A DNA stretch of 10,889 nt from Candidatus Micrarchaeia archaeon (GCA_041650355.1 JBAZLI010000025.1:1-10889); one strand, 5' to 3'; counted from the first letter of the stretch, positions 1-6,646 are shown. The notes: a model not told the origin generated them from the sequence alone. Program-made: numbers and translations.

Positions 1-573
1 GACTGGATTACGCATCCAATGCTAGTCCAGTACAACTCATCGGGCTCCTTTGTCTGGGGTGTTTACCACACTTCCGGCCTTCCGGTGGGCGGGCTGAGCT
101 CCATCAAGGAAACCTCAGATGGCAACTACATAACCGCGCTCGCGCGCATCACCTGGGACGAGAACGACACCGGCATCGTGGACGCGTCCGCGATTAAATT
201 CAACAGCACGACATTCATGCCCATCTGGGAGCGCGACTTCGGGGGCAACGGCTACGACTACTCGTACTCTGTGCTGGAAAGCGCGCGGGGGGAATACGCC
301 CTAGCTGGAAGCACCAGCTCGCCTTCGCTGAACATGAACGGCGCGAGCCTGAGGGACATGTGGATCCTGAAATTCCTTGAGCCGGACGAATCCGCCTGGT
401 CTTCAGTGCAGGGCGCGAGCAGCATGCCCGTGCAGGCCTACGAAGCTGGCCAGTTCAGCGTGAGTTCCGAGGAGCACGCGAAAGTGAAGCAGTTCTTCAG
501 GGAAAGGGAACAGAAGGACTGCCTGCTGAACCCCGAGGACTTCAAGTGCCTCCACAGGCCGAGGGCCAGCTGA
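1..573 (+). CDS. Beta-propeller-repeat protein, probably exported (3' part only)
   Basis: The reading frame is open from base 1 (first codons D-W-I-T-H-P), so the true start lies outside the window and the ATG at 19 is internal. About 190 residues are visible. They contain two approximate repeats of about 50 residues: 'IKETSDGNYITALA' is followed by 'IKFNSTTFMPIWERDFGG', then 'GYDYSYSVLESARGEYALAGST' and 'DMWILKF'. This W-x-x-x-F-G-G / D-x-x-x-S-V / G-x-Y-x-L-A-G-x-T pattern is typical of extracellular beta-propeller blades in archaea and bacteria. The last 50 or so residues leave the repeat and become charged (FFREREQKD), with two cysteines near the end (DCLL, FKCL). The ligand and role cannot be told. 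The G+C-rich codon use resembles cca and guaAB. The frame is secure; the exact blade count is not. Confidence 0.8.
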   Translation, partial: DWITHPMLVQYNSSGSFVWGVYHTSGLPVGGLSSIKETSDGNYITALARITWDENDTGIVDASAIKFNSTTFMPIWERDFGGNGYDYSYSVLESARGEYALAGSTSSPSLNMNGASLRDMWILKFLEPDESAWSSVQGASSMPVQAYEAGQFSVSSEEHAKVKQFFREREQKDCLLNPEDFKCLHRPRAS

Positions 574-590
574 AGGCCCTTTTTTATCTT
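574..590 (+). terminator. T-tract terminator after the propeller gene
   Basis: Six consecutive T (580-585) lie 6 bases after the TGA stop at 571-573. Archaeal transcription commonly ends at such runs without needing a strong hairpin. No convincing stem precedes it. Confidence 0.45.
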
Positions 591-620
591 CATCCTCTCC
601 CCAGCGTCAGCCATAGCAAC

Positions 621-630
621 CATTTAAAAC
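621..630 (+). promoter_or_regulatory. TATA-like element upstream of the partial guide-RNA copy
   Basis: CATTTAAAAC is centred near 626, about 25 bases before the start of the repeat at 652. The spacing matches that of the complete C/D RNA (TATA near 756, RNA near 781). This suggests the upstream copy is, or was, transcribed. The assignment rests on composition and spacing only. Confidence 0.35.
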
Positions 631-651
631 ATCCATCAGCCATAATTCAAC

Positions 652-670
652 GTTGATGATATCGCTCCAG
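652..670 (+). repeat. 19-bp direct repeat, copy 1
   Basis: Exact match to 782-800, offset by 130 bases. The match covers the C box and the first 11 bases of the D' guide of the C/D RNA, so it is best read as a partial duplication of that gene. The bases on either side of the two copies are not clearly alike. Confidence 0.9.
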
Positions 671-679
671 TCACACATC

Positions 680-718
680 CCTTTTTCTTTTAACTGAGCA
701 ATGACCAAAAGAAAAAGG
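680..718 (+). repeat. Perfect 12-bp inverted repeat with 15-base loop
   Basis: CCTTTTTCTTTT (680-691) is complementary to AAAAGAAAAAGG (707-718). The RNA would form a 12-bp, mostly A-U hairpin. It lies between the two copies of the 19-bp repeat. On the plus strand the stem's T-rich arm comes first, so it is not a classic hairpin-then-T-run terminator. Its role is unknown. Confidence 0.6.
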
Positions 719-751
719 TCTGAGTGGTTCACCCCAAAAAGAAAACGACTA

Positions 752-764
752 TTTTATAATATTT
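752..764 (+). promoter_or_regulatory. TATA-like element of the C/D box RNA
   Basis: TTTTATAATATTT is centred near 757, about 25 bases upstream of the expected 5' end of the guide RNA (778-782). This is the normal archaeal TATA-to-start spacing and supports independent transcription of the RNA. Confidence 0.5.
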
Positions 765-777
765 GAACCGCATATAA

Positions 778-836
778 TTTTGTTGATGATATCGCTCCAG
801 ACTGAATATGTGATGATCGGAGTAGCTACTGAAAAT
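778..836 (+). ncRNA. C/D box small guide RNA (2'-O-methylation guide)
   Basis: All four boxes of an archaeal C/D sRNA are present with canonical spacing. The C box TTGATGA is at 783-789, then 12 bases (790-801). The D' box CTGA is at 802-805, then a 4-base spacer. The C' box GTGATGA is at 810-816 and matches RUGAUGA exactly, then 12 bases (817-828). The D box CTGA is at 829-832. Flanks 777-781 and 832-836 can form a short A-U terminal stem. Such RNAs bind L7Ae, Nop5 and fibrillarin and direct 2'-O-methylation of the target nucleotide paired to the fifth guide base upstream of D or D'. By that rule the D' guide predicts target UCUGGAGCGAUA (methylated G at position 5), and the D guide predicts UAGCUACUCCGA (methylated U at position 5). 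I could not place these targets; rRNA or tRNA is expected. The only deviation is U instead of a purine at the first C-box base. Confidence 0.85.
782..800 (+). repeat. 19-bp direct repeat, copy 2 (inside the C/D RNA)
   Basis: Exact match to 652-670. This copy is the functional-looking one, because it is followed by D', C' and D boxes. Confidence 0.9.
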
Positions 837-873
837 CTTAATTAAGCACGCCAAACATAGCCTTTAAAAACAG

Positions 874-888
874 CTTTATACATAAATT
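874..888 (+). promoter_or_regulatory. TATA-like element of the 447-residue gene
   Basis: CTTTATACATAAATT would place transcription start near 905 and leave a leader of about 30 bases, consistent with the ribosome site seen before the ATG. A second candidate (CCTTTAAAAAC, 861-871) lies just upstream. The predicted leader carries a small hairpin (CTCAA 906-910 with TTGAG 916-920). Confidence 0.4.
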
Positions 889-937
889 AAAACACAAATA
901 TTTCCCTCAATCAGTTTGAGTTATATGTGGTGAGTAT

Positions 938-2281
938 ATGGATGGAGAAATCCCCAGCAGAGTAGTGGGCTGCGTTAATATAGTTTGCTCCGATGCAAGA
1001 GAGGGCGGTGAACTATATGGGGCAGCAAAACAAATTATTGCTAAGGAATATTTGAAACGGGGTATAGTGGTCGATTACAGCAGAATAAGCTCCGCAGGAA
1101 GTTTTGCTACGGCTGACGTAATAAGCGATACGGGTCGTGTAATTCACAGAACGCTCAGCATTCTTGGCAAAACCTATGGTAAACATCTTTTTTGGGGGGT
1201 CCACGACAGGAAAGGGGACCAGAATGGGAAGGTATATGTTAATTTCGAAGTTAGCATATCCACCCATGGGGATGTGAAAATCAAGAATGGCGCGCAAATT
1301 CCCAGTTCTATCGAAGATTTAGAGATTGTTCCTGGTTCACCGTATAACTGCGGCATGTTGCATGCTTCAGATGTATGGATGGAGCTCGTGGACTTGATTC
1401 TGAAAGACAAGCCTGCATTTAAGTTTTTTATCCCTGGCAACGGCCTAATTTCAATGGAGATGGATACGATTGAAGCTATTCTCAGCATCCTCAAACCGCA
1501 ATACGCCCTGCAGAGCGACAGTATAATAGATTTCGCACCTAGCATATCAAATCTGCTTACACACCCCATAGACCAAAAATCACGTCTGGACCGCAATCTG
1601 GTCTCAGACAAAACCCTGCGTTCACTGGATCTTAGAACATCCGCCGCTATCAACAATTATCCGGACTATAAATACATTAGGTTGGATCAAGACCATGCTA
1701 CAGTAGGTTTCATGGACGATGTTTATGATTTCCTCGAGCACATCGCCACGATGCTTCCGTCAAACAGCCCGCACATAGTCGGCAAGAAAACCAAGCAACA
1801 GCCTGTGCTGGGACTCATACACACACCTTACATGACGAGTTCCAAAGCCAGCGTACTTGGAGATGCCATCTATAGCGGACTAGTTCATAACATTCGCGAC
1901 TATTGCCCAGGGCAGATTTTTACCGTGAGTAGCATGAGTGCAGCGCAGCCTTATTTTGGCTTTGACCCCTACCAAATAACCGGAATCTTCTATTCTGTTT
2001 CACATTTAGGGATAAGAACATACTATCTTCTTGGCGCCACGCGTGAGGAAGCCGACCTCATAAAGCAGAAAGTGCACAACGACCCCTTTGTGAACTTCGT
2101 CATGAAAAAATTCGGCGTAAAACTTGTTCCGCGCACTATAGAAGAAGTAAGTATCCGTCCACCGCCAGTTGATCAGCAGGTCAAGGAAATCATAAAAGAG
2201 GGAATAAGAACATTTAAACCTCGCGAAAATTCAAGGCTCAATCAGCCGGTGAGAAAAGTTCAGGGCATAATAACCCTATGA
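938..2281 (+). CDS. Unrecognised 447-residue protein; possible tandem beta-carbonic-anhydrase-like fold
   Basis: I do not recognise this family with confidence. The start is supported by GGTGA (929-933) four bases before the ATG. No signal peptide or membrane helix is seen. Residues 9-21 are a hydrophobic strand ending in C17-S-D19-A-R21. This is the C-x-D-x-R motif in which beta-carbonic anhydrases place a zinc cysteine and the Asp-Arg pair. After it come a helix, a strand with 'RISSAGS' (49-55), another helix, and a strand with 'LFWGVHD' (84-90). The family's H-x-x-C is not intact. 'ISTHGD' (107-112) and 'SPYNCGMLHA' (134-143) could supply ligands. Residues 289-367 seem to repeat the same order: 'PVLGLIHTPYM', a helix, 'IFTVSSMSAAQ', a helix, 'RTYYLLGA', without the cysteine motif. 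The C-terminal 45 residues are basic and proline-rich. A sampled stretch (1021-1080) is 23/60 G+C against 38/60 in cca, suggesting acquisition. The gene is real; the fold is an inference. Confidence 0.8.
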   Translation: MDGEIPSRVVGCVNIVCSDAREGGELYGAAKQIIAKEYLKRGIVVDYSRISSAGSFATADVISDTGRVIHRTLSILGKTYGKHLFWGVHDRKGDQNGKVYVNFEVSISTHGDVKIKNGAQIPSSIEDLEIVPGSPYNCGMLHASDVWMELVDLILKDKPAFKFFIPGNGLISMEMDTIEAILSILKPQYALQSDSIIDFAPSISNLLTHPIDQKSRLDRNLVSDKTLRSLDLRTSAAINNYPDYKYIRLDQDHATVGFMDDVYDFLEHIATMLPSNSPHIVGKKTKQQPVLGLIHTPYMTSSKASVLGDAIYSGLVHNIRDYCPGQIFTVSSMSAAQPYFGFDPYQITGIFYSVSHLGIRTYYLLGATREEADLIKQKVHNDPFVNFVMKKFGVKLVPRTIEEVSIRPPPVDQQVKEIIKEGIRTFKPRENSRLNQPVRKVQGIITL

Positions 2282-2283
2282 CC

Positions 2284-4185
2284 TCATATGTCCAGATTCT
2301 TCACTTCCCTCGCGTACTGCTCGATGAATGCCCTGCGCGGCTCCACAGCATCGCCCATCAGGAGCGAGAACATCTCCTCTGCCTTAATCGCATCCTCGAT
2401 AGTGACCTTCTTCAAGGTCCTGGTCTCAGGGTTCATGGTGGTGTCCCAGAGCTGCTGGGCGCTCATTTCCCCCAATCCCTTATATCTTTGTATTTCTACA
2501 TCCCCGCCGAACTCGGCGCTCACCCTGGCCAGCTCGTCCTCGTTGTAAACGTACCGTTCCTGCTTGCCTTTTTTAACCCTGAAAAGCGGGGGCTGGGCAA
2601 TGTACAGATAGCCGCTCTCTATCAGCGTCCTGAAATGCCTGAAAAAAAGTGTGAGTAAAAGTGTCCTAATGTGGGCTCCATCAACATCTGCATCCGTCAT
2701 TATCACAATCTTATGATACCTCAATTTGCCCAGGTCCATGTCAGAGCCGAAGCCGGTGCCCAATGAAAGCACGATGTTCCTTATCTCGTTGCTGGTGAGA
2801 ATCTTGTTCTGGGGTGCCTTTTCCACGTTGAGTATTTTCCCCTTGAGCGGAAGCACCGCCTGGAACCTCCTGTCCCTCCCCTGCTTCCCGCTTCCCCCTG
2901 CAGAATCCCCTTCCACGAAGAATATTTCGCATTTCGCAGGGTCCTCCTCGCTGCAGTCAGCAAGCTTTCCCGGAAGCACGCTCGATTCAAAAACGTTCTT
3001 CCTCCTTATGAGCTCCTTGGCCTTCTGCGCGGCTTCCCGCGCTTCCATGGCGCTGGTGCATTTAGCGAGTATGGTTTTCGCGACCTGCGGGTTCTCCTCG
3101 AGATACTGCTTGAACGAGGACGAGAAGAAGCTGTCTATATACCCCTTCACTTCGCTGTTTCCCAGCTTTCCCTTGGTCTGGCCCTCGAACTGGGGCTCAG
3201 GCACCATAATGCTTATCACAGCGGTTATGCCCTCCACCGCATCGTCCCCGCTTACCCTCCTGCCGTCCTTGAGAATCCTGCTCCCCTCGCCGTAATCGTT
3301 CAGCACCCTGGTGAGGCCGGTCCTGAATCCGCTCACGTGGGTTCCGCCGTCCATGGTTTTTATGTCGTTCACGAAAGAGGCGATCGTTTCGCTGTAACTG
3401 TCCGTATACTGTATCGCAATCTCGGCGTTGATGTTTCCCACTTCCTTGTGAAAGTAAATAGGCGCATGGAGCTTGTTCTTGGTCCTGTCCAGGAATTCCA
3501 CGTACTGGATTATTCCTCCCTCGAAAAGGAAATCCTCCTTTTTGCCGCTCTTTTCATCATTTATCTTTATGTGCACTCCCTTGTTGAGGAATGCCAGCTC
3601 CCTGAGCCGCTCCATCACAGTGTCATAATCGAATTCAACAGAAGGGAATATCTTCTGGTCGGGCTTAAATATCACGGTGGTTCCGCGCAGCAGGGTGTCC
3701 CCAATCACTTCCACCGGAGTCGTGGGAATGCCCCTGGAATACTTCTGGACGTATATTTTCCCTCCGCGGTGCACCTCCACAATCATTATCTCGGAAAGCG
3801 CATTCACAACCGAAATCCCCACTCCGTGCAGTCCGCCGGATATCTTGTAAGCCTTTTTCTCGAACTTCCCGCCCGCGTGCAGTATGGTAGTAACCACCTC
3901 GAGCGCGCTCTTGCCCATGCTGTGCTTTTCCGTTGGTATTCCCCTTCCATCGTCGCGCACGAGCGCGCTTCCGTCGGCCTTGAGCACCACATCCACATTT
4001 TTCGCATAGCCGCCGAGCGCCTCATCAATGCTATTGTCCACAATCTCGTATATGAGGTGGTGCAGCCCCTTCCTGTCGGTGTCCCCTATGTACATCGCAG
4101 GACGTTTCCGCACTGCTTCAAGGCCCTCGAGAATCTGTATGCTTTCGGCGTTGTATTCGCCCGACTCAGTCTTTCCGTCAACCAT
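2284..4185 (-). CDS. gyrB: DNA gyrase subunit B
   Basis: GyrB is the ATPase subunit of the gyrase A2B2 enzyme, which introduces negative supercoils. The frame also opens at a GTG (4194), giving 636 residues; numbering here uses that. I prefer the ATG at 4185, because the GTG overlaps a ribosome-site-like GTGAT four bases before that ATG. The GHKL ATPase domain is at about 20-220: catalytic E50, N54, 'DDGRGIP' (81-87), 'ISGGLHGVG' (118-126). The transducer loop is 'QTKGKLGN' (339-346). The TOPRIM domain has 'EGDSAGG' (428-434), 'PLKGKILNVEKA' (449-460) and 'DADVDG' (501-506). 'QRYKGLGEMSAQQLW' (569-583) is the typical C-terminal signature. The length fits gyrases without the large enterobacterial insertion. 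ParE is less likely given this signature set, and no gyrA is adjacent in the window. The stop is 2 bp from the stop of the convergent gene at 938-2281. Confidence 0.96.
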   Translation of the reverse strand: MVDGKTESGEYNAESIQILEGLEAVRKRPAMYIGDTDRKGLHHLIYEIVDNSIDEALGGYAKNVDVVLKADGSALVRDDGRGIPTEKHSMGKSALEVVTTILHAGGKFEKKAYKISGGLHGVGISVVNALSEIMIVEVHRGGKIYVQKYSRGIPTTPVEVIGDTLLRGTTVIFKPDQKIFPSVEFDYDTVMERLRELAFLNKGVHIKINDEKSGKKEDFLFEGGIIQYVEFLDRTKNKLHAPIYFHKEVGNINAEIAIQYTDSYSETIASFVNDIKTMDGGTHVSGFRTGLTRVLNDYGEGSRILKDGRRVSGDDAVEGITAVISIMVPEPQFEGQTKGKLGNSEVKGYIDSFFSSSFKQYLEENPQVAKTILAKCTSAMEAREAAQKAKELIRRKNVFESSVLPGKLADCSEEDPAKCEIFFVEGDSAGGSGKQGRDRRFQAVLPLKGKILNVEKAPQNKILTSNEIRNIVLSLGTGFGSDMDLGKLRYHKIVIMTDADVDGAHIRTLLLTLFFRHFRTLIESGYLYIAQPPLFRVKKGKQERYVYNEDELARVSAEFGGDVEIQRYKGLGEMSAQQLWDTTMNPETRTLKKVTIEDAIKAEEMFSLLMGDAVEPRRAFIEQYAREVKNLDI

Positions 4186-4240
4186 CAATATCACTGTTTT
4201 GCTTGAAAAAACCCAAATGGCTTCCGCACGTGTTTTATCT

Positions 4241-4252
4241 CATAAAATATAT
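4241..4252 (-). promoter_or_regulatory. TATA-like element of gyrB
   Basis: Read on the minus strand this is ATATATTTTATG. It would start transcription near 4220 and give a leader of about 35 bases, in keeping with the GTGAT ribosome site before the ATG at 4185. It shows that gyrB need not depend on read-through from the membrane-protein gene upstream. Confidence 0.5.
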
Positions 4253-4320
4253 GTCCGGAAGGGTTAATAAACATGCCTGCGCCCGGGTTCCAGGGCGGTT
4301 CCGCATGCCTGCAAAATACG

Positions 4321-6597
4321 CTAGATTTTCCCGAGTTTCGCCTCCAGCTCGGCAGCGAGTTCCTGCGCGCCCTCCTTCTTCGCGAACACCACCCCGTCGT
4401 TTTCCTGGCCCCTGACGATGATAGCGGCGTGCTTCTCCCCGGTTATGGAAATCGCGGTGAAATCCGAGTTGTGCACCTTCTGCGCGAGCGCCTTCCCGTA
4501 ATTGGAAATCTTCCAGGAGAGTATCGCCTCTATGCTGCGGTTCCCGCTGTCCGAATGCACCGCGAGCACCCTGTCTTTGTTGAACACCACTCCACCCAGG
4601 GCCCCGCCTTTGGAAACCAGTTTCCTGAGCGCTGAATCCGCCTTGCCCTGCGGGCTGCTTTCGCTCCTCTTTATCCCGGCTGCATCAACCACGAGCCCTT
4701 CGTCCTCGTTTTCAATAGCGAACCTGCTTGCCGCCGGAGCGCGCCATTCCTGCGGTATGTCAGAAAGCGCCGAAAACGGCACCTCGTCCTTCTCCGCCAG
4801 CTTCTCGGATATCTCTTTGCTCCACTCCTTCCCGTAATGGCTGAACACGCGCGCTTTCTCATCCACCTTAACTATCGCGGCTTCCGCACGGGTTATGTAC
4901 AATTCTATGAGCTCTTTCGCCGCCCTCTCGCTGCCCGGCTTTTTCATCAGGGTTTCCATCCTGTCCAGGGGCACGGAAATGAGCACTCCGCGCTCATCCC
5001 CCACATCGAGCTTCCCGGCTCCCTTGACCCTTGCCTCGAGCTCCTCAATCTTCTCCCTGAGCTTCCTCATCCTCAGTTCATTGGCCTTCGGGCTCACATC
5101 CAGTATGTTCTCGTAATAAGCCCTTCCGGCGAGCGCGCCCTTCACCCTGTCTTCAACCACTGAATAGACTAGGTAGATTGCGAAGAAAATCGAAACCATG
5201 GAAAGTGTTCCGGGTATGCTCTCGGCCAGGTGCCTCGTTATGTCTGGCAGGTTGAGCACGTCTTCCATGACCGGGGCCGCGCCGAGCCTGAGCGCATAGC
5301 CAATCGCGAGCGCCAGCACCGCAGCGACGGCGTATTCCTTCCAGTATATGTTGGCCCTGCCCAGGATGCGCACCGCGCTGTCCCGGAATCCGCACCGCGA
5401 AACAACCGCATTGACCGCTGCGAAAATCACCTTCCCGAGCAGCCATGCTGCGGAAGCCGCTATCGCCCAGAAGGAAACCACGAAAGCGAGCGCCGTGTAA
5501 TATCCAAGTCCCTTCGAAACCGAGTAAATCCACTTGCTCAACGCCATTATTCCTGCCACCAGCCAGTTGTTGGTGAAGGAAATGACGCGCAGGGTGACCT
5601 TGGGCGTGGCCCAGTTGTCAAAAATATCCTCCCTCATCCCCTGCGATGTCTTGAACCCGTAGCCCAGCATGTATTCGCTGTAAACGCTCGATTTAACCAG
5701 GGGCCAGCCCACGGTGTTGGACGTGAAGGTGTATTTCCCCCCTTCCTGGGGCACGACCATGTCGCTGAGCGTGGGAAGCGCCGCCTTGGGCAGGCTGTCC
5801 GAGACGTTCAGCTCTATATACTCATGGCTCTGGGTGGTGGTCTTGAGGTTGACCGCGTAGCTGTACGCCTTTGGGGCCCTTTCGTAGTCCCCGAGCGTTG
5901 CCAGCATCCCCGCGAGCTTCTCGTTGTCGTAATCTATCGGTTTGCACACCGCGAACATGTTCTCGCTCAAGAGCGGATTCGCGTTTATCTCTATTGTCCT
6001 GTCCATGAGCGCGCTTATCTTCCCCATGAGAATTTCCCTGTCGGATTCCCCGGAGTGCGCTATGGTTATGAGCATCTGCCTTATCAGTTCCATGTCCTGG
6101 TCGTTGGCTTTCGTGTCCTCCGAATACCGGTATATCCAGTATCCCACCAGGTCGCTCGAATACTCGTATTTCTTGCACTGCGAAGCAGTGCACAATGCCG
6201 CGCAGTCCCTTGCGCCGGTGCAGCTTCCCCCTTTGTGAAGGCCCAGCGCCTGGCTGCACTCGCTCTCCTTCTGCTTCCGGTCCAGGTCGAACTCGAAAAT
6301 CCTGGTCTCGAGCGCGGAAACGTCCGGGTCGCTGAGCTGGTTCACTTTCTTCACCGTGAGCAGCGTCTGCGTCTGGGCAGCTGTGGCGAACTTCTGCATG
6401 CTTATGTTGCTCTCTGCGCTTATGGTGATGGGCCTGAACGTGTACGTCTTGAAATCCGTCATGTTGTCCAGGTCGAGGTCCCTGGCTCCGGCGGAGAGCA
6501 CTTTTTCGTTGGCGAGCGCGCTGACATCCTTGTCCACGATGCATCCGCTCAGTGAAATTGCGAGCAAAAGCACAATCGCTAAACCTGGCCGGCGCAT
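4321..6597 (-). CDS. Membrane protein with lipobox-like N-terminus and cytoplasmic-looking coiled-coil tail
   Basis: I do not recognise the family. Residues 1-19 form a short basic start, a hydrophobic stretch and 'LSGC' (C19), a lipobox-like signal. An extracellular region follows to about 340, with a cysteine cluster (C114, C126, C132, C136, C141; C218 further on) that may form disulfides. Three or four membrane helices lie between about 345 and 482: 345-360, 365-398, 420-445 and 463-482. The tail begins with a charged coiled coil (about 500-530, 'MRKLREKIEELEARVKG'). The last 95 residues, 'ALGGVVFNKDRVLAVHSDSGN' onward, have an alternating strand pattern reminiscent of Roadblock/LC7 or profilin-like domains; that is only an impression. 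The outside sensor-like part, helices and inside domain suggest signalling or envelope organisation, but nothing proves it. It is transcribed divergently from cca, and the ATG lies about 24 bases from the shared TATA element, so the mRNA is probably leaderless. Confidence 0.85.
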   Translation of the reverse strand: MRRPGLAIVLLLAISLSGCIVDKDVSALANEKVLSAGARDLDLDNMTDFKTYTFRPITISAESNISMQKFATAAQTQTLLTVKKVNQLSDPDVSALETRIFEFDLDRKQKESECSQALGLHKGGSCTGARDCAALCTASQCKKYEYSSDLVGYWIYRYSEDTKANDQDMELIRQMLITIAHSGESDREILMGKISALMDRTIEINANPLLSENMFAVCKPIDYDNEKLAGMLATLGDYERAPKAYSYAVNLKTTTQSHEYIELNVSDSLPKAALPTLSDMVVPQEGGKYTFTSNTVGWPLVKSSVYSEYMLGYGFKTSQGMREDIFDNWATPKVTLRVISFTNNWLVAGIMALSKWIYSVSKGLGYYTALAFVVSFWAIAASAAWLLGKVIFAAVNAVVSRCGFRDSAVRILGRANIYWKEYAVAAVLALAIGYALRLGAAPVMEDVLNLPDITRHLAESIPGTLSMVSIFFAIYLVYSVVEDRVKGALAGRAYYENILDVSPKANELRMRKLREKIEELEARVKGAGKLDVGDERGVLISVPLDRMETLMKKPGSERAAKELIELYITRAEAAIVKVDEKARVFSHYGKEWSKEISEKLAEKDEVPFSALSDIPQEWRAPAASRFAIENEDEGLVVDAAGIKRSESSPQGKADSALRKLVSKGGALGGVVFNKDRVLAVHSDSGNRSIEAILSWKISNYGKALAQKVHNSDFTAISITGEKHAAIIVRGQENDGVVFAKKEGAQELAAELEAKLGKI

Positions 6598-6615
6598 GCA
6601 CCTATTTATCTTATG

Positions 6616-6628
6616 TATTTTAAAAATC
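6616..6628. promoter_or_regulatory. Shared divergent promoter between the membrane-protein gene and cca
   Basis: TATTTTAAAAATC is nearly self-complementary (ATTTTAAAAAT, 6617-6627). Its centre (about 6621-6622) is 24-25 bases from both start codons, 6597 on the minus strand and 6647 on the plus strand. With the usual archaeal spacing, both mRNAs would begin at or next to their ATG. The whole intergenic space is only 49 bp and has no room for two separate promoters of normal length. Confidence 0.6.
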
Positions 6629-6646
6629 TAACTTCGTGTTTTCCCC

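Larger units (their letters stand above)
652..723 (+). ncRNA. Possible degenerate or rearranged C/D box RNA (partial copy)
   Basis: Bases 652-670 are identical over 19 bases to 782-800, the 5' half of the C/D RNA downstream. They contain the C box (653-659, TTGATGA) and most of the D' guide. The D' box that should follow is replaced by CACA (672-675). Further on there is a CTGA at 694-697, a weak C'-like ATGACCA at 701-707, exactly 12 bases, then CTGA at 720-723. That would give a second C/D layout, but with 34 rather than 12 bases between C and D'. The segment also holds a perfect 12-bp inverted repeat (680-691 with 707-718, loop of 15), which would hide the supposed second guide. It may be a decayed duplicate, or a copy altered by an insertion. 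Confidence 0.3.

Noticed and set aside
652..800. CRISPR array or attachment-site pair, from the 19-bp direct repeats
   Set aside because: Only two copies, 111 bases between them, no cas genes, and no integrase in the window. The repeat is explained as the C box plus D' guide of a C/D RNA.
574..937. tRNA gene suggested by GGTTCA (726-731) and TGAACC (764-769)
   Set aside because: The spacing and the lack of acceptor, D and anticodon stems rule out a tRNA.
2284..4185. Topoisomerase VI subunit B, the usual archaeal GHKL topoisomerase
   Set aside because: TOPRIM motifs EGDSAGG and DADVDG and the QRYKGLGEM signature are in the same protein; TopoVI-B has no TOPRIM domain.
3337..4206. 289-codon plus-strand open frame opposite gyrB
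   Set aside because: Shadow of gyrB, whose motifs are unmistakable on the other strand.
4272..4312. Repeated CATGCCTGC between gyrB and the membrane-protein gene
   Set aside because: Two 9-bp copies in a short G+C-rich spacer; too short and without context to call an element.
5230..6555. 441-codon plus-strand open frame opposite the membrane-protein gene
   Set aside because: A G+C-rich antisense shadow. The minus-strand frame has a signal sequence, helices and a promoter; this one is rich in Arg/His/Pro/Val and has no recognisable domain.
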